Source: Bog-752 sp963799395
GTDB taxonomy: Bacteria > Actinomycetota > Thermoleophilia > UBA2241
NCBI GenBank assembly: GCA_963799395.1
Contig: CAWCWZ010000056.1
Span: forward strand, 57,679-121,678
DNA length: 64,000 nt
Reading direction: 5' to 3'
In this document: one piece after another, positions 59,978 through 64,000 of the stretch
Layout of the letters: each line of letters opens with the position of its first letter
How positions within the stretch are numbered: position 1 is the first letter of the stretch
Notes under the pieces: model-generated
What the model was told of the DNA's origin: nothing
The model's input: the letters and a program-made list of their open reading frames with translations, nothing else
Databases searched by the model: none
Position numbers and translations under genes: made by a program

Positions 59978-62443
59978 CTACTTCCAGGTCGCGTACCTCG
60001 TCGCCGAGGCGCCGGCGAGCGCCGCCGTCGTGCCCGGCAGGTAGGCGCGCACCTTGAAACTGCCGCGCGTCAGCGCCTTCGAGACGCTGAAGGTCCCAGT
60101 GACCGAGACCTTGGCCGTGGCGAACGTCTTCCAGCTCCCAGTGAAGCGCTGGAGCTGAACGATCTTGCCGCTCGCCGCGCTCGCGGGCGTAACCTTGCCC
60201 GAGAACTTGATCTTGTGCCCGACGGCTGCCGTCGCCGGCGACACCGCGAGCGTCAGTTTGAACGTCGGGATGGGCACCACGATCAGCGTCTGCGGGGTCG
60301 ACCACGTGCCGGCCGTGTCGCGCACGAACACGGTGAAATAGTAGGCGGTGTTGTTCTGCAGCCCGGTGCGCAGCAGGGTGTTGCCGGTGCCCTCGTAGGC
60401 GAGGGCCTGACCGTAGGTGTCGTCGACCGAGCTCGCACAGCGCAGCGTGGAGTAATAGACCATGGCTCCGCCGAACGCGCCGCCGGGATTGGTCCAGGAG
60501 ACGGTGATCTTGCCGTCGCCGGGTACGCCCTTGAGCTTGGTCACGGCGAGCGTGTCGGGGTCGAAGTTCGACAGGATCGCGCCGTTGCTGCCCGCGATCC
60601 ACAACTGCTGGGGCGTGCCAGGCTGCGCGGCCACGCCGTAGATGCTCGTGTCGAAGGCCGTCGGCTGCGCGACCCAGGTCGTGCCGCCGTCGGTGGTCGT
60701 CTCGACGTCGCCGTAGTCGCCCAGGGCGATGCCGTTAGCGGCGTCGGAGAAGTTCACGGCGCGCAGCGTGTCGCCGAACTGCGACGTCTGGGTGACCCAG
60801 GTGGCGCCGCCGTCGGAGGTCCGCAGGACCGTGCCGGCGGCGCCGACCGCCCAGCCGTTCAGCGGATCGACCAGCTGTACCGCGTCGAGCTCGTTGCCAG
60901 TCCTCGAGGCGCCGGCCACCCAGTTGGTGCCACCATTGGTCGTGTAGGCGACGGCGCCGGCAGCGCCGACCGCCACGCCAGCGTTCACGTTGAAGAAGCT
61001 GACGTCGTGCAGGACTCCGAGTCCGAGCGGATTGCCGGTGTCCTGGTTGACCCACGGGGTGTTGCCGCCGTCGCCGGTATAAATGATCGTGCCGGCGTTG
61101 CCGACCGCCCAGCCGTTGGCGTCGTCGACGAAGTCGACCGCGTTCAGGCTCTGGTTGACGGGGTCGGTCTGCGCCGTCCAGTTCAGCCCGCCGTCGGTCG
61201 TGGTGCGGATCACGCCCGGCTGGTTTGCGGCCGGCCGGTTGCCGACCGCCCAGGCGTAGGTCACGCCGGCCGACGACAGAGCGTCGACGGCGTTCAGCTG
61301 CTGGCCGACGCCCGAGTCCTGCGGCTGCCAGGTCGCGCCGCCGTTGGCGGTACGCATGACGGTGCCGGCGTTGCCGACCGCCCAGCCGTGAAGCCCGTCG
61401 GCGAAGGTGATGCCACGCAGGGCGGCGATCGAGGTGGACGCCGACCACAGCGGCGTCCAGGTGGCGCCGTCGATCGTGCGGGTAACGACGCCCGTGCCGC
61501 CGACCGCACGCACGTCGTCGGAGGTCACGGCCGCCACGCCGTAAAGATCGTTGCCCGTGCCAGGGTCTTGAGCGGCCCAGGCCGAGCCGCCGTCGGTCGT
61601 GTGCAATACCGTGCCGCCGGTGCCCACGACCCAGGCTTCGTCGGCGCTACGGGCAGCGATGCCGCGCAGGTCGGCGCCGCTGCCCGTGGTCTCGGCGGTC
61701 CAGATCGAGCCGCCGTCGATCGTGTGCACCGCGGCGCCGCCGCTGCCGACCGCCCAGCCCTGGGAGAGGCTGACGAAGCCCACTCCGTAGAACGTCGCGC
61801 CGACTCCGGAGTCTTGCGGGAACCAGGTGAGGCCGCCGTTGTTGGTGCGCAGGATCACGCCGTTGTCGCCCACCGCCCAGCCGCTGTTGAGGCTGCGGAA
61901 GTTGAGGCTGTAGAGATCGTCGAGGGTCGGCGACGGCTGCGCGACCCAGTTCGCACCGCCGTTCGTGGTGTGCAGGATGACGCCCCCCTGACCCACGGCG
62001 TAGACGTTGAGAGCGTCGAGGGCGAAGAGTCCGTACAGGTTGCCGGGCGTCGGCGAGACCTGGGGCGTCCAGCTCGCGCCGCCGTTCGTGGTGGCCAGGA
62101 TGGTGCCGCCGTCGCCGACGATCCAGCCCGTGCTGGCGTCGGCGAAGGTCACGTCTTCGAGGTACTGGGGCGCGGCCGGGTCGGTCTGCGGCGTCCAGGT
62201 CGCGCCGCCGTTCACCGTCTTCTCGATGGTGCCGGCGGCGCCCACGGCCCAGCCGGTGTTGGTGTCGGTAAACCAGGTAGACGAGAGATCGTTGCCCTGG
62301 GGCGACGGGTTCTGCCAGTACCAGGCGCCGCCGGGCGCCGCGACGTTCGCGGCGGCCGGCGCCGCCCACACCGTGGCGACGACGAGACAGGCAAGCGCGA
62401 AGACGATGAGGACGTGGCGACGTCCGCCTGACGAGTGACGCAT
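59978..62443 (-). CDS. Large exported Ycf48-like repeat protein with Fn3 and Ig-like ends
   Basis: 821-aa secreted protein. Signal peptide RHVLIVFALACLVVATVW with a probable cut near AAPAAANVAAP. Residues ~40-620 hold about 14 tandem ~43-residue units with the phrase GWAVGAAGTI...TTDGGATWTPQ, the bacterial neuraminidase/Ycf48 repeat that folds as a beta-propeller; the number suggests two stacked propellers. Then a fibronectin-III-like domain (KLKGVPGDGKITVSWTNPGG, GLQNNTAYYFTVFVRDTAGT) and a C-terminal Ig-like sandwich (LAVSPATAAVGHKIKFSGKV). Though named after photosystem assembly, such proteins occur in non-photosynthetic bacteria; a surface adhesion or glycan-contact role is plausible. Confidence 0.85.
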   Translation of the reverse strand: MRHSSGGRRHVLIVFALACLVVATVWAAPAAANVAAPGGAWYWQNPSPQGNDLSSTWFTDTNTGWAVGAAGTIEKTVNGGATWTPQTDPAAPQYLEDVTFADASTGWIVGDGGTILATTNGGASWTPQVSPTPGNLYGLFALDALNVYAVGQGGVILHTTNGGANWVAQPSPTLDDLYSLNFRSLNSGWAVGDNGVILRTNNGGLTWFPQDSGVGATFYGVGFVSLSQGWAVGSGGAAVHTIDGGSIWTAETTGSGADLRGIAARSADEAWVVGTGGTVLHTTDGGSAWAAQDPGTGNDLYGVAAVTSDDVRAVGGTGVVTRTIDGATWTPLWSASTSIAALRGITFADGLHGWAVGNAGTVMRTANGGATWQPQDSGVGQQLNAVDALSSAGVTYAWAVGNRPAANQPGVIRTTTDGGLNWTAQTDPVNQSLNAVDFVDDANGWAVGNAGTIIYTGDGGNTPWVNQDTGNPLGLGVLHDVSFFNVNAGVAVGAAGAVAYTTNGGTNWVAGASRTGNELDAVQLVDPLNGWAVGAAGTVLRTSDGGATWVTQTSQFGDTLRAVNFSDAANGIALGDYGDVETTTDGGTTWVAQPTAFDTSIYGVAAQPGTPQQLWIAGSNGAILSNFDPDTLAVTKLKGVPGDGKITVSWTNPGGAFGGAMVYYSTLRCASSVDDTYGQALAYEGTGNTLLRTGLQNNTAYYFTVFVRDTAGTWSTPQTLIVVPIPTFKLTLAVSPATAAVGHKIKFSGKVTPASAASGKIVQLQRFTGSWKTFATAKVSVTGTFSVSKALTRGSFKVRAYLPGTTAALAGASATRYATWK

Positions 62444-62532
62444 GGGACCCTCCCTGACAACAGAAGCGATGATGAGCGTTCGACCAAGGAGGTATCGGCG
62501 CGCGAAGGGAAGAGCTTGACCGGGGAGGATGG

Positions 62533-62609
62533 TGGCGGGAGCGACGAGACTCGAACTCGCGACCTCCGGCGTGACAGGCCGGCGTTCTAACCAGCTGAAC
62601 TACGCCCCC
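62533..62609 (-). tRNA. tRNA-Asp (GTC)
   Basis: Read on the minus strand, the acceptor arm GGGGGCG pairs with CGCTCCC (one G-U), the D arm contains AGTTCAGCTGGTTAGA, the anticodon arm is GCCGGCCTGTCACGCCGG with anticodon GTC, and the T arm contains GGTTCGAGTC-like GCGAGTTCGAGTCTCG. Discriminator G and an encoded CCA at the 3' end are present, giving 77 nt. GTC decodes aspartate codons GAC/GAU. Confidence 0.96.
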
Positions 62610-62831
62610 GCGAAAGAAGCGACGACCGGCGGCCCAGGGTGCACCGGTCGCAAGTGCAGCGACGACGGATTGTAGCAGATGTGGGCAGGTCGGCAAAACT
62701 TCGCGGACGTTGCCTCTGGGCGGGCGGCCGAACGTCGGCATACGATAGGAACGCGGGAGGCCGCCGAGCGCGCCGCGGGCGGCGGCCGCCCCGGACCGTG
62801 TGGCCCGGTACGGGAGTCCGCGAGGAGAGTC

Positions 62832-63617
62832 GTGCCCGACTACGAAGCCTACAACTCGGCCGAGCTCGCCGAGATCTACGATGCCGTCTATGCCGACCGC
62901 GACGACCGTGCCTTCTGGGCCGCCCTCGCGCCCGACGACGGCGCCATCCTCGAGCTTGCCTGCGGCACCGGCAGGGTGCTGCTGCCGCTGGCGCGCGCCG
63001 GTCACGAGATCGTCGGCCTCGACCTGTCGGCGCAGATGCTGGCCCGCTGCCGGGCCGTGCTCGCCGGCGAGTCCGGTGAGGTGCGGCGTCGGGTGGAGCT
63101 CGTCCAGGCCGACATGACATCGTTCGACCTGAGCCGCCGGTTCGCCCTGGTCACGAGCCCGTTTCGCGGCTTTCAGCACCTCACGTCGGTCGAGCGGCAG
63201 CTCGCCTGCCTGGGCCGCTGCCACGCCCACCTGCGGCCCGGCGGCCGGCTCGTGCTCGACCTCTTCAACCCCGACCCCTCGCTCCTCTACGAGCACGGTG
63301 GCGGCGACGGCGAAGACACGGCCGAGACGCTCACCTGGACCGGCGGCCGCACGATCCGCTGGTGGGGCCGCGTCACCGGCTACCACCGCGCCGACCAGTA
63401 CAACCAGTGCGAGATGACCTACGAGGTCACCGACGCCGACGGCGCGATCCGGCGGGTCACCGAGCGCTTCCCCATGCGCTACCTGTTCCGCGCCGAAGTC
63501 GAGCATCTGCTCGCGCGCTCGGGCTTTGCCGTCGCCGCGCTCTACGGCGACTACGACCGCTCGCCGTACGGCGACGACTCTCCGGAGCTGATCGTGGTCG
63601 CGGAGCCCGTAGGCTAG
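62832..63617 (+). CDS. Class I SAM-dependent methyltransferase
   Basis: 261-aa enzyme starting GTG at 62832 with GAGGAGAG four bases upstream. Motif I ILELACGTGRVLLPLARAGH, acidic end of strand 2 IVGLDLSAQML, motif II VQADMTSFDLSRRFALVTSP and motif III HLRPGGRLVLDLFNP are clear. The second half (TGYHRADQYNQCEMTYEVTD, FPMRYLFRAEVEHLLARSGF) is shared by many uncharacterised small-molecule methyltransferases. The substrate is unknown. The 220 bp upstream, next to tRNA-Asp, hold no other supported gene. Confidence 0.87.
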   Translation: MPDYEAYNSAELAEIYDAVYADRDDRAFWAALAPDDGAILELACGTGRVLLPLARAGHEIVGLDLSAQMLARCRAVLAGESGEVRRRVELVQADMTSFDLSRRFALVTSPFRGFQHLTSVERQLACLGRCHAHLRPGGRLVLDLFNPDPSLLYEHGGGDGEDTAETLTWTGGRTIRWWGRVTGYHRADQYNQCEMTYEVTDADGAIRRVTERFPMRYLFRAEVEHLLARSGFAVAALYGDYDRSPYGDDSPELIVVAEPVG

Positions 63618-63691
63618 ACCGGTGCGAGCGTGGCTCCCCCGGGCCGCACAGCGCCGGGCTGACGGCCACGATGGCCGGGCAGCCAACGACG

Positions 63692-64000
63692 TCAGAACAG
63701 GTAGGCGTGGTTGTTCCAGTAAGCTCTGACCAGCCGCCGTCGCCGTCTGAGCTCGAGGACCAGCTCGTCGGGCCAGCCATAGCCTCCGGGGTCGAGGTAG
63801 AGGTCGAAATCGCCGGCTCCGAAGCGCACGAATCCCAGCGCCGGTCGTCCCTCGGGGCAGGTCGTGGCGGTCTGCAGCAGCGTGATGGTTGTCCGGGCAC
63901 TGCGATGAACGGTCGGCCACACGTACAGTCTCCCGCCGTGCTCCCGCACGAACGCGTGCACGTCGGCGGCCGCGGTGATCCTGATCGGCTCCTCATAGAA
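63692..64000 (-). CDS. Unidentified protein, N-terminus beyond the window
   Basis: The minus-strand frame is open from the window edge (reading FYEEPIRITAAADVHAFVRE) to the stop at 63692. It contains RLYVWPTVHRSARTTITLLQ, ALGFVRFGAGDFDLYLDPGG and ends LVRAYWNNHAYLF. The pattern of short beta strands with a central glycine-rich turn suggests a small globular domain, but I do not recognise the family. An internal GTG at 63961 could start a short form of 89 aa, although the coding signal continues upstream of it. Confidence 0.6.
   Translation of the reverse strand, partial: FYEEPIRITAAADVHAFVREHGGRLYVWPTVHRSARTTITLLQTATTCPEGRPALGFVRFGAGDFDLYLDPGGYGWPDELVLELRRRRRLVRAYWNNHAYLF

Noticed and set aside
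1..64000. CRISPR arrays, insertion sequences, integrases, attachment sites or phage genes
   Set aside because: No regularly spaced repeats, transposase or integrase motifs, or terminal inverted repeats were seen; the region looks like stable chromosome.

Overview
This is a GC-rich (roughly 70% by eye), gene-dense bacterial chromosome segment with many GTG/TTG starts, 4-bp ATGA/GTGA gene overlaps and short intergenic gaps. The gene set points to a high-GC, single-membrane, anaerobic or facultatively anaerobic bacterium, most likely an uncultured actinobacterial lineage: Lgt-dependent lipoproteins, no outer-membrane machinery, NiFe-hydrogenase, flavodiiron protein and three separate heterodisulfide-reductase (Hdr) type loci. 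The phylum is inferred from composition and gene style only; no rRNA is present.

Layout. 1-2412: end of an unknown gene, an HdrD-like (HdrC+HdrB) protein, an HdrC protein and a MoaD/ThiS-like ubiquitin-fold protein. 2472-4763: quinolinate synthase, a small helix-hairpin-helix protein and a zinc alcohol dehydrogenase. 4843-8954 (minus): LolA-like secreted protein, ABC ATPase and two tandem ABC-2 permeases. 9161-16583: membrane-anchored metallopeptidase, CapA-type phosphatase, Lgt, universal stress protein and a GH65 phosphorylase with a degenerate HAD-like N-terminus. 16884-21643: OmpR-type two-component pair, cysteine-desulfurase-like aminotransferase, homoserine dehydrogenase. 21671-38386: ordinary accessory metabolism (amidase, class-III aminotransferase, two DMT exporters, flavodiiron protein, acyl-CoA ligase, TIGR00300-type ornithine cyclodeaminase-like protein, SDR, two tandem M20 peptidases, cupin, GNAT, PKD protein, MFS). 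38459-42845: lipoprotein propeller, then a minus-strand regulator operon (GAF histidine kinase, second histidine kinase, NarL-type regulator). 43268-52651: HdrA1 - QmoC-like membrane subunit - HdrA2 - MvhD - MvhG - MvhA - hydrogenase protease, then a 63-aa protein and a zinc-ribbon glycosyltransferase. 52820-59881: an intact HdrCBA-FlxDCBA operon. 59978-64000: a very long Ycf48-like repeat protein, tRNA-Asp, a methyltransferase and a partial unknown gene.

The most interesting part is 42.8-59.9 kb. Two redox operons lie head to tail. The first resembles a hybrid of the membrane Qmo complex and the soluble MvhADG-Hdr bifurcating hydrogenase: its two HdrA copies have lost complementary sets of Fe-S motifs, and it encodes a QmoC-type quinone-facing subunit together with a group-3c-like NiFe hydrogenase. 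The second is an NAD(P)H-linked FlxABCD-HdrABC complex. Both are preceded by nearly the same promoter (CGGACA[T/A]GTATTG[A/C]CC, 17-bp spacer, TACAC[C/T]); only the first has a palindrome in the spacer. A sensor-kinase/response-regulator operon diverges from the first. Together they suggest a co-regulated system moving electrons between H2, NAD(P)H, a low-potential carrier, thiol/disulfide and quinone.

Caution on sequence quality: about 20 single-base frameshifts, mostly +1 in or next to short homopolymers, interrupt otherwise well conserved genes throughout the window except the HdrCBA-FlxDCBA operon. They look like consensus errors rather than pseudogenes, and they also create false fusions (hydrogenase small+large subunit, two M20 peptidases, transporter+TIGR00300). 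Coordinates given here are for the reconstructed genes.
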